Notes: a model not told the origin generated them from the sequence alone. 64,000 bases of DNA from Pantoea agglomerans (GCF_020149765.1 NZ_CP083808.1:310001-374000); one strand, 5' to 3'. Numbered from the stretch's first letter, positions 25,990 to 35,185 are shown. Translations and numbers: made by a program.

Positions 25990-26568
25990 ATGCAAAGCAA
26001 TAAATTAACATCCGTACAGGCGCAAAACCAATGGCTTCAGTCTTACTATTATCTCCGTGCGGCTGTCTCTGTTTTCTGGATAGCCCTGGCGATACTATTC
26101 GGGAAACAGCACCCCGTTATCGGTGCCGTTCTGCTGGTTCTCTATCCCGCCTGGGACGCCTTCGCTAACTATATTGACGCTCAGCGCTCAGGAGGCTTAG
26201 CAATAAACCCACCGCAGAAATTTAACTTTTTTGTCAGCATTATTGTCGCACTGGCAATTGTCTGGGCGCTCTCAGTTAGCATGAACGCAACAATCAAAGT
26301 ATTTGGGGTGTGGGCAATATTTTCTGGCGTGCTTCAGCTCTCAGCCTCGCTGCGCCGCTGGAAAAAAGCCAGCGGACAATGGGCGATGATTTTAAGCGGT
26401 GCGCAATCGGCACTAGCGGGCATATTTATGTTTAAACAGGCCAGTAGCGATATCGCTTTAGATGTCACCACCGTTGCTCCCTATGCTGCTTTCGGCGTCT
26501 TCTATTTTTTGATTTCCGCCATCTCACTGACCATAAAAAACAGCCGGGAAAATAAGGTAGCGTGTTGA
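25990..26568 (+). CDS. DUF308/HdeD-like membrane protein
   Basis: This 192-aa inner-membrane protein has about six hydrophobic helices in pairs (starting near residues 17, 43, 78, 105, 130 and 165), with GAVLLVLYPAWDAFANYIDA and GVWAIFSGVLQLSASLRRW segments typical of DUF308/HdeD proteins. Such proteins are linked to acid or general stress but have no proven activity. The start at 25990 follows GGAG; a start 12 codons earlier lacks one. It lies 54 bp after the unknown gene and may share its TetR control. Confidence 0.83.
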   Translation: MQSNKLTSVQAQNQWLQSYYYLRAAVSVFWIALAILFGKQHPVIGAVLLVLYPAWDAFANYIDAQRSGGLAINPPQKFNFFVSIIVALAIVWALSVSMNATIKVFGVWAIFSGVLQLSASLRRWKKASGQWAMILSGAQSALAGIFMFKQASSDIALDVTTVAPYAAFGVFYFLISAISLTIKNSRENKVAC

Positions 26569-26719
26569 GCTACTTATAGATTAACGCGCCTTTCCTTCTC
26601 CTGAGAGGGAACGCATAAGCTATACGGCTTGTTACGCTATTCAAAAGGCCAGATAAAGAAATAAAAAACTATCGCAATGTTGCGTATCCCTTATTCACGC
26701 CTGTTTCAGGAGATAAACA

Positions 26720-27010
26720 ATGTACACCAATGATTATCAGGCAGAGCTTTTATCCTTTCGACACACTATCGATAATCTTGATGCTGCACTTATTTATATT
26801 TTAGCGGAGCGTTTTCGCTGCACCCATAGCGTTGGCAAACTCAAGGCCAGATATAATCTGCCCGAGAGCGATAAAGCGCGGGAAGCGATGCAGCTCAACA
26901 GGCTGAAAGCCATTGCGCAAAGTGCGGATCTCGACCCTGATTTTATGGAAGGCATTATGCGTTATATTATTGACGAGGTGGTCCGCCGGCACGGGGAATT
27001 AAAAGCGTAA
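26720..27010 (+). CDS. monofunctional chorismate mutase, AroQ type
   Basis: This 96-aa all-helical protein has the AroQ signature: LSFRHTIDNLDAALIYILAERFRCTHSVGKLKA at residues 10-42, and a C-terminal helix with FMEGIMRYIIDEVVRRH. It converts chorismate to prephenate, the entry to Phe/Tyr synthesis. Enterobacteria normally rely on the fused PheA and TyrA proteins, so a free-standing cytoplasmic copy is accessory. There is no signal peptide, unlike periplasmic *AroQ. CAGGAGA precedes the ATG. It is followed by a convergent LysR gene. Confidence 0.85.
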   Translation: MYTNDYQAELLSFRHTIDNLDAALIYILAERFRCTHSVGKLKARYNLPESDKAREAMQLNRLKAIAQSADLDPDFMEGIMRYIIDEVVRRHGELKA

Positions 27011-27079
27011 TATTTGTCAGGCCACCTTATCCGTGCAGCCTGCCTTGCCGCTTGCCATGATGAAATCCGCTACGCTTCT

Positions 27080-27928
27080 TTAAGCCAGCATCGCATCAGC
27101 AATATCCAGCAGGGCGCGGAGACGATCCATATGCCGCAGGTCCTGATGGTAGCCGACCCAGATATCTCTTGAGGGAGGTAAATCAGGGGTCGCAATGCGC
27201 TGCAGCCCAGGGGTGGCATCGCCCAGGGGCTGTGGCAGCACGGCGACGCCCATGCCGCGCCGACACATTTGCGCCTGAACCGCCCGGCTGGTGCTTTTAA
27301 AGGCAAGTCTTGAGTGCGGAAACCGCTCAAGAAGCCAGGAGACGTCAGGGAAGTGCGATTGCTCGGTGTTCATCAGGATCAGCCCCACCGATGAGGGATC
27401 GCTAAGTATCGCCTGTGCATTTTCTGGCGTGCCGTAAAGGGCGTAGGGCATGCTCATCAGGCGGCGCTGAACAATATCGGGATCGGTAAAAGGCACGATG
27501 CGAAACGCTATGTCCGCATCGCGGCGCGACAGATCGAGCAGGCGAAAACTTGCGATGATTTCCGGCACAATCGCCGGATGGCGGCGCGTCAGCTCGCCCA
27601 GTACAGGTGCCAGAACGTAGTTAGCAAACCACTCTGCTGAGGATATTCGCAATATCCCTTCAAGGCGGTCGTGATTTCCTGCCAGACGCCTTTCCATCGC
27701 CAGCGCGGAGTTTTCCATCGCCTCGGCCAGCTTCATCACCCCGTCACCCGCGTCCGTCAGCACCAGCCCCTCGCTTGTGCGGCGAAAGAGCGCCTGCTGC
27801 GCCTCATCCTCCAGCGCCTTTATGCGGCGTCCCACCGTGGGATGGCTTACGCCAAGGCTCTGGGCCGCCTTGCCGAAAGAGCCGTTTCGCATGACAGCAA
27901 GAAATATCTGCACGTCACTCCACTCCAT
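27080..27928 (-). CDS. LysR-family transcriptional regulator
   Basis: This 282-aa LysR protein has an N-terminal winged helix (WSDVQIFLAVMRNGSFGKAAQSLGVSHPTVGRRI, residues 3-36) and a typical effector domain. The ATG at 27928 follows GGGGAGG; a frame 19 codons longer is unlikely. It is transcribed away from the SDR gene, 119 bp apart, the standard arrangement for a LysR activator of an adjacent operon. The probable targets are the SDR and MFS genes. Confidence 0.92.
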   Translation of the reverse strand: MEWSDVQIFLAVMRNGSFGKAAQSLGVSHPTVGRRIKALEDEAQQALFRRTSEGLVLTDAGDGVMKLAEAMENSALAMERRLAGNHDRLEGILRISSAEWFANYVLAPVLGELTRRHPAIVPEIIASFRLLDLSRRDADIAFRIVPFTDPDIVQRRLMSMPYALYGTPENAQAILSDPSSVGLILMNTEQSHFPDVSWLLERFPHSRLAFKSTSRAVQAQMCRRGMGVAVLPQPLGDATPGLQRIATPDLPPSRDIWVGYHQDLRHMDRLRALLDIADAMLA

Positions 27929-28047
27929 GCCCTGGCCTCCCCGTTCAAAAATGAACATCGAATATACAAAAGTGTCAGTTCTCAAACAACTGTGTAAGTA
28001 GCACTCTATCTTCCATCATCCACCCACCCCTGTCAGGAAGCTGAAAG

Positions 28048-28794
28048 ATGAACAAATTAAGCGACAAAGTTGCCCTTGTAACCGGTGGATCCAAAGGGAT
28101 CGGTGCCGGCATTGCCCGTCAGCTGGCGGCCGACGGCGCCAGGGTCGTCGTCAGTTACGCCTCAAGCCGAAGCGGTGCCGAAAAGGTGGTCGCCGATATT
28201 GAAGCCGCCGGCGGGCAGGCTGTGGCGGTCGCGGCGGATGTCACCCGCCAGCCAGAGGTCGAGGCGCTGGTCAACGCCGCCATCGACACCTTCGGGCGGC
28301 TGGACATTGTGGTAAACAACGCCGGTATTTATCAGTTCGCCAGCATTGAAGAGAGCACCGAAGCACTCTACCGCCGGCAGTTCGACATCAATGTGCTTGG
28401 CCCGCTGTTAGTGACCGCCGCCGCCGCACCGCACCTGAGCAGCGGCGGCAGCATCATTAACATAAGTTCGTTTGTCACCCGCGTCTTTATTGCCGAGAGC
28501 GCCATCTACAGCGGTGCCAAAGGCGCGATTGACGCCATCACCGGCGTACTTTCAAAAGAGCTTGGCCCCAGGGGGATTCGCGTCAACGCGGTTAATCCCG
28601 GCCTGATAGAAACCGAAGGCAGCCACAGCGTCGGTGCAATGAACTCCGACTTCCAGCGCTGGAATGAAGAGCAGACGCCGCTCGGCCGCATCGGTCAGGT
28701 GCAGGACGTTGCGCCAGTCGTCTCTTTTCTCGCCTCAGACGAGGCGCGATGGATCAGCGGTGAGGTGATTCTGGCCTCCGGCGGTATGCGCTAA
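28048..28794 (+). CDS. short-chain dehydrogenase/reductase (SDR)
   Basis: This 248-aa classical SDR has the cofactor loop TGGSKGIG at residues 12-19, NNAG near 90-93, and the catalytic set Ser140/141, Tyr154 and Lys158. The Ser-Tyr-Lys arrangement and Arg/Ser after the second strand suggest NADP(H). It ends with the usual C-terminal GGMR-type tail. It oxidises or reduces an unidentified alcohol/ketone. Divergent from the LysR gene and 89 bp upstream of an exporter gene, it may form a detoxification unit. Confidence 0.92.
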   Translation: MNKLSDKVALVTGGSKGIGAGIARQLAADGARVVVSYASSRSGAEKVVADIEAAGGQAVAVAADVTRQPEVEALVNAAIDTFGRLDIVVNNAGIYQFASIEESTEALYRRQFDINVLGPLLVTAAAAPHLSSGGSIINISSFVTRVFIAESAIYSGAKGAIDAITGVLSKELGPRGIRVNAVNPGLIETEGSHSVGAMNSDFQRWNEEQTPLGRIGQVQDVAPVVSFLASDEARWISGEVILASGGMR

Positions 28795-28883
28795 GCCCCG
28801 CGTCCTTCTGACGGCATAACACCCTGTTTTGCTATTACCAGACGTCCCTTAAGGGGGACGCTACCCTCTATAAGGAGCCTTCT

Positions 28884-30341
28884 ATGTCGGCACAGAGCAT
28901 CACGCAAGCCGAGCCGCGTCGCTGGGCAATGTTCGTTATTCTGCTGGTCGGCGCCTTTTTGCCGCCGCTCGATTTTTTTATTGTTAACGTGGCGCTGCCC
29001 GCGATTCAGAGCGACCTGAGCACCTCTTCCTCGGCTGAGCAGCTGGTCATCTCCTCTTATGCTGCCGTCTATGCGGTGACCTTAATTACCGGTGGCCGGC
29101 TGGGGGATATTTACGGTCGCGGGAGAATGTTTTTCCTGGGGCTTATCGGATTTGCCGCCGCATCGCTGCTGTGCGGTTTAGCCTGGTCGCCCTGGGTGCT
29201 GATTACCGGGCGGATGTTACAGGGGGTCACGGCCGCCGTTATGGCGCCCCAGGCGCTGGCGTCGGTGCAGGCCATTTTTCCCGACGCGGAGAAGCCGTTA
29301 GCGATGAGTATCTACGGCGCGGTGTTTGGTCTCGCCTCTGTTATCGGGCAGATACTGGGCGGCATCCTGATTTCAGCGGATCTGTTTCATCTGGGATGGC
29401 GGGCTATTTTTCTCGTTAATCTGCCGGTGGCGCTGCTGGTTATTCTCTTTGGCCTGCCGCTGCTGAAAGAGACGCGGGCGCAATCGGCACAGCGACTCGA
29501 TCCTGTCGGCATGCTGCTGGCCACCCTGACGCTGAGCGCGCTGATTGTGCCGTTGATTGAAGGCCGCGAAGCGGGATGGCCCTGGTGGACGTGGCTGCTA
29601 CTGGTTGCCGTCCCGCTGCTGGCCTCGTGGCTCTGGCGTTATGAACATCGTCTCAGCCGGAATGGCGGTTCGCCGCTGCTTGATCCGACCGTATTGCGCG
29701 CGCCCGGACTGGGCCAGGGACTGACGATTGTTTTGCTGTTTTACTCCATCGGCACGTTTTTTCTTTTGTTTTCCATCTATCTGCAGGGCGCGCTGCATTT
29801 AAACGCCCTGCGCGCGGGCACGCTTTTTCTGCCTTTTGGCATCGGCTTTTTGATTGGGCCGCTGCTGACGCCCGCTTTGCGGCGTTTTGTGGGAAATTAC
29901 CTTAGCGCTATCGGCATGGGATTCGAGACCACAGGATTAGCGGGCCTGGCATGGCTGATCGCACATACGCACACCGGCACGCCTCCCGTTATGCTGCCGC
30001 TCGCGCTGCTCCTTTTTGCCACCGGTCTTGGCCAGGGGCTGGCGATGCCAACGCTGGTGCGGATGGTAACCGGCCAGGTTGCCCCCGCCTTTTCCGGTAT
30101 GATTGCCGGCGTAACCAGCTCGACATTGCAGATCAGTACAGCGCTGAGCGTTGCTATTATCGGCGGCATTTTTTACAGCATCCTGGGCAACGGTCACAGC
30201 GCAGCCGCTATCACCCACGCCTTTATCGCCGCGCTTCTGGCGATGGCGCTATGCCTCGCGGCTGGCGCGGGGCTGAGCATCCGGCTTATCCGGCGCGCCT
30301 CCGGCCCCGCTGCCGCCCCGGCCCGCTATTCTCTTAAGTAA
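28884..30341 (+). CDS. MFS drug/solute exporter, DHA2 (14-TM) family
   Basis: This 485-aa inner-membrane protein has about 14 hydrophobic helices. The DHA2 hallmarks are LDFFIVNVALPAIQSDL in helix 1 and GGRLGDIYGRGRMF after helix 2 (motif A), plus QGVTAAVMAPQALA (motif C region). Members export drugs, dyes or metabolites using the proton gradient. AAGGAG precedes the ATG. Its proximity to the SDR gene and the LysR regulator suggests it exports the SDR substrate or product. Confidence 0.91.
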   Translation: MSAQSITQAEPRRWAMFVILLVGAFLPPLDFFIVNVALPAIQSDLSTSSSAEQLVISSYAAVYAVTLITGGRLGDIYGRGRMFFLGLIGFAAASLLCGLAWSPWVLITGRMLQGVTAAVMAPQALASVQAIFPDAEKPLAMSIYGAVFGLASVIGQILGGILISADLFHLGWRAIFLVNLPVALLVILFGLPLLKETRAQSAQRLDPVGMLLATLTLSALIVPLIEGREAGWPWWTWLLLVAVPLLASWLWRYEHRLSRNGGSPLLDPTVLRAPGLGQGLTIVLLFYSIGTFFLLFSIYLQGALHLNALRAGTLFLPFGIGFLIGPLLTPALRRFVGNYLSAIGMGFETTGLAGLAWLIAHTHTGTPPVMLPLALLLFATGLGQGLAMPTLVRMVTGQVAPAFSGMIAGVTSSTLQISTALSVAIIGGIFYSILGNGHSAAAITHAFIAALLAMALCLAAGAGLSIRLIRRASGPAAAPARYSLK

Positions 30342-30626
30342 TCTGAAAGGGTCAGCTGGCTGTGCGAATGCCCGCCTGATTCGCCAGCCAGCTAAGCCCC
30401 TCTTTTCCGCTTCGGCTCCCCTCTCGGGCCGTCAGCCGGGTTCGCCCTGATGCCGCCGCAACCCTCTCCTTGCTGAAGCACCCCTGGCAACGAGAGGTTA
30501 AAAAGGAGATAAGCATAAACCTGCCGCTCCGCTATATTGCGCTTATGGCATAACGCCACTTTGGTTAAGCCAGAGTGGCGGCGGTGAGCCAAAAGCGAAC
30601 TTTTACCTGATCACCTGCCCCATTAA
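30342..30626. other. 285-bp intergenic stretch
   Basis: No supported gene or RNA was recognised between the MFS exporter and the convergent small gene. A weak CG-rich hairpin may end transcription. A short minus-strand frame here has atypical composition. Confidence 0.4.
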
Positions 30627-31079
30627 TTATCGCGTCGACTTCAGCTCATGCTTCACAGAATGCCGCAGGCAGCGGCCATAAATAATCGAGGAGTAATTGC
30701 GACCACTATCATCCGTTATCTGGCAGGTGCAACAATAAGGTTCGCCAGATGCGGAATAATCATTCAACCCGGCATGCTTAGCGTCAGCCTTAAAGTCGAT
30801 CATAATAATCGCCTCGCTTACCCAATAGCCGGGGATATGCTGTTTAATCAGCAGCCTTTCAAGCATGCCAGCGTAGTGCTGTACCATATAACTTTGCAGA
30901 TGATACCCGGCCGCAGCCTCAGACCGGTCAAGAGGGAAAACCATTGCAGTAAGACCCATATCGATCGCCAGAGACTTTAACTGGCCAATAGACCAGTAAC
31001 CTCTGAAATCATTATTCCGGCTAACAAAACTCCCGTTGAGCGCATTCGCTATACCCTTTAGCTCACTTCGATGCGCCAT
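30627..31079 (-). CDS. conserved hypothetical enterobacterial protein
   Basis: This 150-aa soluble protein begins MAHRSELKGIANALNGSFVS, which I recall from small uncharacterised proteins found in Erwiniaceae and other Enterobacterales. The sequence has a helical N-terminal half (QSYMVQHYAGMLERLLIKQHI). The C-terminal half holds a Cys pair (YCCTCQI) and GRNYSSIIYGRC, likely beta-rich. No signal or membrane segment is visible. It stands alone, convergent with the MFS gene. Function is unknown. Confidence 0.72.
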   Translation of the reverse strand: MAHRSELKGIANALNGSFVSRNNDFRGYWSIGQLKSLAIDMGLTAMVFPLDRSEAAAGYHLQSYMVQHYAGMLERLLIKQHIPGYWVSEAIIMIDFKADAKHAGLNDYSASGEPYCCTCQITDDSGRNYSSIIYGRCLRHSVKHELKSTR

Positions 31080-31283
31080 TAGTGGCTCCCTGACTGCTTC
31101 CCGACATCATTATCAGCGCATGTTATTTTCATTAATATCCCTGTACCGCTTTTTAGTTTGCCCTTTTCGCCGTCTTACAGGGTTGTCCCACTATACTGAC
31201 TAGTGCACCTGTAATCTCTATACGAAGCTGCGCGCGCTTAATAACCTGACGCCAGCCTCCCCTACGCTTATCTGGAGAATGAA

Positions 31284-31856
31284 ATGCCCAATAATAAAAC
31301 CCTGAAAGGTCTGCTGGCCCTGTCGGCCGTTGTCGCGATGTTCAGTGCTGTCGGCCTGCATGCCCAGACGCCAGCCAGCGCGGCACAAACCAGTGCCGCA
31401 GGAGAGTCGAGCGCCAGACTCAGCGCCGGCGACGAAAAAGCGCTGAAGGATATGGCGCAGGCCAATATCAATGAAGTCGCCGCCGCCAAAATTGCGCTGA
31501 GCAAGGCTGAAAGCAGCGACGTCAAAGCCTTTGCTCAGAAAATGGTTGATGACCATAGCGCCGCTCTGACCAAAGTACAGACGGTCGCCGAACAAAAAGG
31601 GGTGTCGCTGCCTACGGAACCGGACGCTAAACACAAAACGATGGCCGCTAAACTGGACAAGCAGAGCGGCGCCGCCTTTGACAAAATGTATATGCAAAAC
31701 GCCGGCACGAAAGATCACAAGATGGTGCTGTCGACGCTGCAAAGTGACGCCAAAAAGATCAAGGATCCCGCAGTGAAGGCGCTGGCCGATGCGCATACGC
31801 CGGTTGTAGAGCAGCATCTGAAGGCCGCCCAGCAGATGCCGCAGGCCGGTATGTAA
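31284..31856 (+). CDS. DUF4142 periplasmic protein
   Basis: This 190-aa protein has a Sec signal peptide ending around LHA (residues 26-28), an Ala/Ser/Thr-rich linker, then the helical DUF4142 domain (DMAQANINEVAAAKIALSKAESSDVKAFAQKMVDDH...). DUF4142 is a ferritin-like four-helix fold with His/Glu-containing helices; its role is not established, though some members appear in stress responses. The gene is monocistronic with a good upstream region. Confidence 0.88.
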   Translation: MPNNKTLKGLLALSAVVAMFSAVGLHAQTPASAAQTSAAGESSARLSAGDEKALKDMAQANINEVAAAKIALSKAESSDVKAFAQKMVDDHSAALTKVQTVAEQKGVSLPTEPDAKHKTMAAKLDKQSGAAFDKMYMQNAGTKDHKMVLSTLQSDAKKIKDPAVKALADAHTPVVEQHLKAAQQMPQAGM

Positions 31857-32202
31857 ACCCTTACCGCCTCCTGTGACCTGGATTTAAAGAGTTGCAGGCG
31901 TTCACGTCGTGAGTGTCAGCCCTGCTGAACAGGCGCGGCCCCTGGATGTTAAGGTGCCGGCCGATGTTCGCCTGTATGCCGTCGCAGGCTGACGCTCACC
32001 CCAGGTATCGATCGTCAGAAGCGATCCGCCGCGGCCGTTCGGCAGGCGTTATCGCTAAACCTGCGTTCCCTCACCCGCGCCTCTCTGGACAACGGCTCAT
32101 CCTTTTCCTCAAGGTACACATTCCGATAAGCGGTTGACTTACGCCGTGATAACCAGAGAATGATGCTCTCCGGATAGTGAGCAATATGAAAGGGAGTTTA
32201 CC
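31857..32202. other. 346-bp intergenic stretch before digH
   Basis: A short protein-like segment (PLDVKVPADVRLYAV) occurs on the plus strand near 31915-31990 but is soon stopped, so it could be a decayed gene remnant. No complete gene, RNA or clear terminator was recognised. Confidence 0.35.
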
Positions 32203-33525
32203 ATTAGCCATTCCACCTTCTCCTTCTGCGCGGCGCGCAAAAAGCTGCTGCTCGCCGCCGCGCTGCTGCTGGCTGGCTGCGCCTCTGAACCGCCTAAGTC
32301 ACTGGTGACGCCCTTTCCCAGCGCTAAGCCGCAGCCGCAAACCAGCACGCCGGCAGCCACGCAGCAGCCGGTGCGCGGCGTCTGGCTGGCAACCGTCTCC
32401 CGCCTCGACTGGCCGCCGGTCAACTCGGTTAACCTCAGCAGCGCCGCGCAGCGCATCCAGCTACAGCAGCAGGCGCTGACCGCCAAACTCGACAGGCTGA
32501 AAAGCCTGGGCATCAACACGGTGTTCTTTCAGGTTAAGCCAGACGGCACTGCGCTCTGGCGCTCCGATATTCTGCCCTGGTCCGATATGCTGACCGGCAC
32601 TATTGGCGCCGATCCCGGCTACGATCCGCTGATGTTTATGCTGGATGAGGCGCACAAGCGCGGCATGAAAGTCCACGCGTGGTTCAATCCCTATCGCGTT
32701 GCCGTGAATACCCGCCCGTCAACCCTTGCCGAGCTAAACCGCACCCTGTCGCTGCACCCCGCCAGCGTCTATGTGCTGCACCGCGACTGGATCCGCACCG
32801 CGGGCGATCGGCTGGTGCTGGATCCCGGCATCCCGGACGCGCGCGACTGGATCACCAGCATCGTGGCGGAAGTGGTAAGACGCTACCCGGTCGACGGCGT
32901 GCAGTTCGACGATTACTTTTATGCAGAAACGGCAGAGTCGCCGCTAAACGATGCGCAGACCTGGCGCGCCTGGGGCCAGGGATTCGCCTCTAAAGCGGAC
33001 TGGCGGCGACACAATACGCAGCTGCTGATAGAGCAGGTATCGCGCACCATCAGGCAGATCAAACCGCAGGTCGAGTTTGGCGTCAGTCCGGCGGGCGTCT
33101 GGCGTAATCTGTCGCACGATGCGGCTGGCTCTGACACGCGCGGCGCGGCGGCCTATGACGAAGCCTTCGCCGACACCCGCCGCTGGGTGCAGCAGGGGCT
33201 GCTCGACTATATCGCACCGCAGCTCTACTGGCCTTTTGCACGCCAGGCGGCGCGCTACGACGTGCTGGCCCACTGGTGGGCGCAGGTGGTGAAGCCGACC
33301 CATACGCGCCTCTATATCGGCGTCGCGCTCTATAAAATCGGCGAACCGTCGCGTACCGAGCCGGACTGGACGGTAGAGAACGGCGTGCCGGAGCTGAAGA
33401 AGCAGCTCGACCTGAACGAAAGCACGCCGGGTATCGACGGCACTATTCTGTTCCGGGAAAACTATCTTAATCAGCCACAGACGCAGCCGGCGGTTCGCTA
33501 TCTGCAGCGCCGCTGGGGCGGCTGA
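32203..33525 (+). CDS. digH: DigH, divisome-localised glycosyl hydrolase lipoprotein
   Basis: The mature part is closely similar to E. coli DigH (YddW), which cleaves denuded peptidoglycan glycans at the septum from its outer-membrane anchor. Conserved segments include RGVWLATVSRLDWPP, INTVFFQVKPDGTALW, GMKVHAWFNPYRV and VDGVQFDDYFY. A lipoprotein signal with LLAGC lies in frame upstream of the first GTG (32305), so translation must begin earlier. The only plausible start is ATT at 32203, six bases after AGGGAG. No ATG, GTG or TTG occurs in frame back to the TGA at 32161. This gives 440 aa, essentially the E. coli length. A non-ATG start or a sequence error (ATG to ATT) are the alternatives. 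Confidence 0.88.
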   Translation: MSHSTFSFCAARKKLLLAAALLLAGCASEPPKSLVTPFPSAKPQPQTSTPAATQQPVRGVWLATVSRLDWPPVNSVNLSSAAQRIQLQQQALTAKLDRLKSLGINTVFFQVKPDGTALWRSDILPWSDMLTGTIGADPGYDPLMFMLDEAHKRGMKVHAWFNPYRVAVNTRPSTLAELNRTLSLHPASVYVLHRDWIRTAGDRLVLDPGIPDARDWITSIVAEVVRRYPVDGVQFDDYFYAETAESPLNDAQTWRAWGQGFASKADWRRHNTQLLIEQVSRTIRQIKPQVEFGVSPAGVWRNLSHDAAGSDTRGAAAYDEAFADTRRWVQQGLLDYIAPQLYWPFARQAARYDVLAHWWAQVVKPTHTRLYIGVALYKIGEPSRTEPDWTVENGVPELKKQLDLNESTPGIDGTILFRENYLNQPQTQPAVRYLQRRWGG

Positions 33526-33527
33526 TT

Positions 33528-33545
33528 TATCCCTGAGAGAGGATA
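33528..33545. promoter_or_regulatory. HipB operator 1
   Basis: TATCC-N8-GGATA (TATCCCTGAGAGAGGATA) is an exact match to the E. coli HipB operator consensus. It is the most upstream of three sites before hipBA. Confidence 0.9.
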
Positions 33546-33555
33546 AACTTTACTT

Positions 33556-33573
33556 TATCCTCTGGTGGGTATA
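33556..33573. promoter_or_regulatory. HipB operator 2 (one mismatch)
   Basis: TATCC-N8-GTATA (TATCCTCTGGTGGGTATA) fits the HipB operator with one mismatch in the right half. It begins exactly 28 bp after operator 1. Confidence 0.82.
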
Positions 33574-33583
33574 ACTTCTGACT

Positions 33584-33601
33584 TATCCCCAGGCGGGGAT
33601 A
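33584..33601. promoter_or_regulatory. HipB operator 3
   Basis: TATCC-N8-GGATA (TATCCCCAGGCGGGGATA) is a second exact match, 28 bp after operator 2 and 31 bp before the hipB ATG. The even spacing suits cooperative HipBA binding and autorepression. Confidence 0.9.
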
Positions 33602-33632
33602 GCTGCTTCCCCGCCTCTATTCAGGAGCGGCG

Positions 33633-33869
33633 ATGATATACAGCCCCAAACAGCTGGCCCATTTAATCCGACTTGAGCGGCAGAAGCGCGGCTGGTCGCA
33701 GAGCGATCTGGCGCGCCGGGTCGGTATCAAGCAGGCCACGGTCTCTAATTTTGAAAACAATCCTGACAAGACCACGCTGACCACCCTGTTTAAAATCCTG
33801 CAGTCGCTGGAGCAGGAGCTGGTGATTCAGGGCCGATCGGCGCAAAACGGCAAGGAGCTTGACTGGTAA
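33633..33869 (+). CDS. hipB: HipB antitoxin and autorepressor
   Basis: This 78-aa XRE-type helix-turn-helix protein (RQKRGWSQSDLARRVGIKQATVSNFENNP, about residues 15-45) ends in ELDW. The C-terminal Trp matches the tail of E. coli HipB. HipB binds the operators described just upstream and neutralises the HipA kinase. AGGAG precedes the ATG. It overlaps hipA by one base (TAATG), so antitoxin and toxin are coupled. Confidence 0.93.
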   Translation: MIYSPKQLAHLIRLERQKRGWSQSDLARRVGIKQATVSNFENNPDKTTLTTLFKILQSLEQELVIQGRSAQNGKELDW

Positions 33870-35176
33870 TGGATCGGCTTAGCGCCTGGATGAACGGCGA
33901 GCGCGTCGGCACCCTGACGCGTCAGAAAAATGGCGCGCATCTTTTTCAGTATGCGCCGGGCTGGCTGAGCAATCCGCTGGCGAGGCCGCTGTCACTCTCG
34001 CTGCCGCTGCAATATCCCGCTATCGCCTCGGTCAGCGTCATCAACTTTTTCGACAACCTGCTGCCGGACAATCCCCGCGTCAGAGAGCGCATCCTCAACC
34101 GCTATCGGGCAAAGTCGATGCAGCCGTTCGATCTGCTGCGTGAAGTGGGCCGCGACAGCGTCGGCGCGGTGATGCTGCTGCCAGAAGAGGCCGCCGCGCC
34201 CGATCTCACCATCAGCTATGAATCGCTGGATACGGCGCGGCTGGAAAAGATCCTCTCGGCCTACCAGAGCGATATTCCGCTGGGCATGATCCCGGAAGAG
34301 CGTGACTTCCGCATCTCCGTAGCGGGCGCGCAGGAGAAGACCGCGCTGCTGCTCACCCCGGAAGGCTGGGCGATCCCCCACGGCCCGACGCCGACGTCAC
34401 ATATTATCAAGCTGCCGATCGGCGAAATTAAGCAGCCCTTCGCCACCCTTGATATGCGCAACAGCGTAGAGAATGAATATGTCTGTCTGGCGCTGGCGCG
34501 CGAGCTGGGCTTTCGCGTGCCCGACGCCAGCATTATCACGGCGGGCAGGCTGCGCGCGCTGGCGGTCACGCGGTTCGACCGCCGCTGGAGCGCCGACGGC
34601 ACCCGGCTGCTGCGTCTGCCGCAGGAGGATATCTGCCAGAGTCTCGGCCTCGCCTGCGCGACGAAATATGAGTCCGACGGCGGCCCGGGCATTGCGGCAA
34701 TCATGTCGCTGCTGATGGGCTCCAGCAATGCCCTGGAGGATCGCGACGATTTTATGAAGTTTCAGGTATTCCAGTGGCTGATCGGCGCGACGGACGGACA
34801 TGCGAAAAACTTTTCGCTCTATATTGAGCGCGGCGGCAGCTACCGGCTGACCCCCTTTTACGACATCCTTTCCGCTTATCCGGTGCTGGGCGGCGCTGGC
34901 CTCAATATCCGCGAGCTGAAGCTGGCAATGGGGCTGGCCGCGTCGAAAGGTAAAAAAAGTGAAATCGATAAGATCTTTCCGCGCCATTTCCTCGCCACGG
35001 CAGAAAGCGTCCGCTTCTCCACGGAACGGATGGCGCAGATCCTCGCCTTCTTCGCCGAGGCGCTGCCCGCCGCCGTGGCGCGCGTCAGGCAAGGGCTGCC
35101 CGCCGCTGTTCCGCCGGCGATCGCCGACGCTATCTTCGACAACGCGCTGAAAATGGCATCGCGCCTGAATAAATAG
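33869..35176 (+). CDS. hipA: HipA serine/threonine kinase toxin
   Basis: This 435-aa HipA (E. coli HipA is 440 aa) retains the functional residues at identical numbering. Ser150, the autophosphorylated residue, lies in FRISVAGAQEKTALL. The catalytic Asp309 lies in IGATDGHAKNFSLYIE. The DxD-like metal segment TPFYDILSAYP is also present. In E. coli the kinase phosphorylates glutamyl-tRNA synthetase and induces persistence. The intact sequence suggests an active module rather than a relic. Confidence 0.93.
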   Translation: MDRLSAWMNGERVGTLTRQKNGAHLFQYAPGWLSNPLARPLSLSLPLQYPAIASVSVINFFDNLLPDNPRVRERILNRYRAKSMQPFDLLREVGRDSVGAVMLLPEEAAAPDLTISYESLDTARLEKILSAYQSDIPLGMIPEERDFRISVAGAQEKTALLLTPEGWAIPHGPTPTSHIIKLPIGEIKQPFATLDMRNSVENEYVCLALARELGFRVPDASIITAGRLRALAVTRFDRRWSADGTRLLRLPQEDICQSLGLACATKYESDGGPGIAAIMSLLMGSSNALEDRDDFMKFQVFQWLIGATDGHAKNFSLYIERGGSYRLTPFYDILSAYPVLGGAGLNIRELKLAMGLAASKGKKSEIDKIFPRHFLATAESVRFSTERMAQILAFFAEALPAAVARVRQGLPAAVPPAIADAIFDNALKMASRLNK

Positions 35177-35185
35177 CGGGGCATT

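Noticed and set aside
31913..32137. 74-codon frame before digH
   Set aside because: Basic, Pro-rich translation without a ribosome site; at most a remnant.
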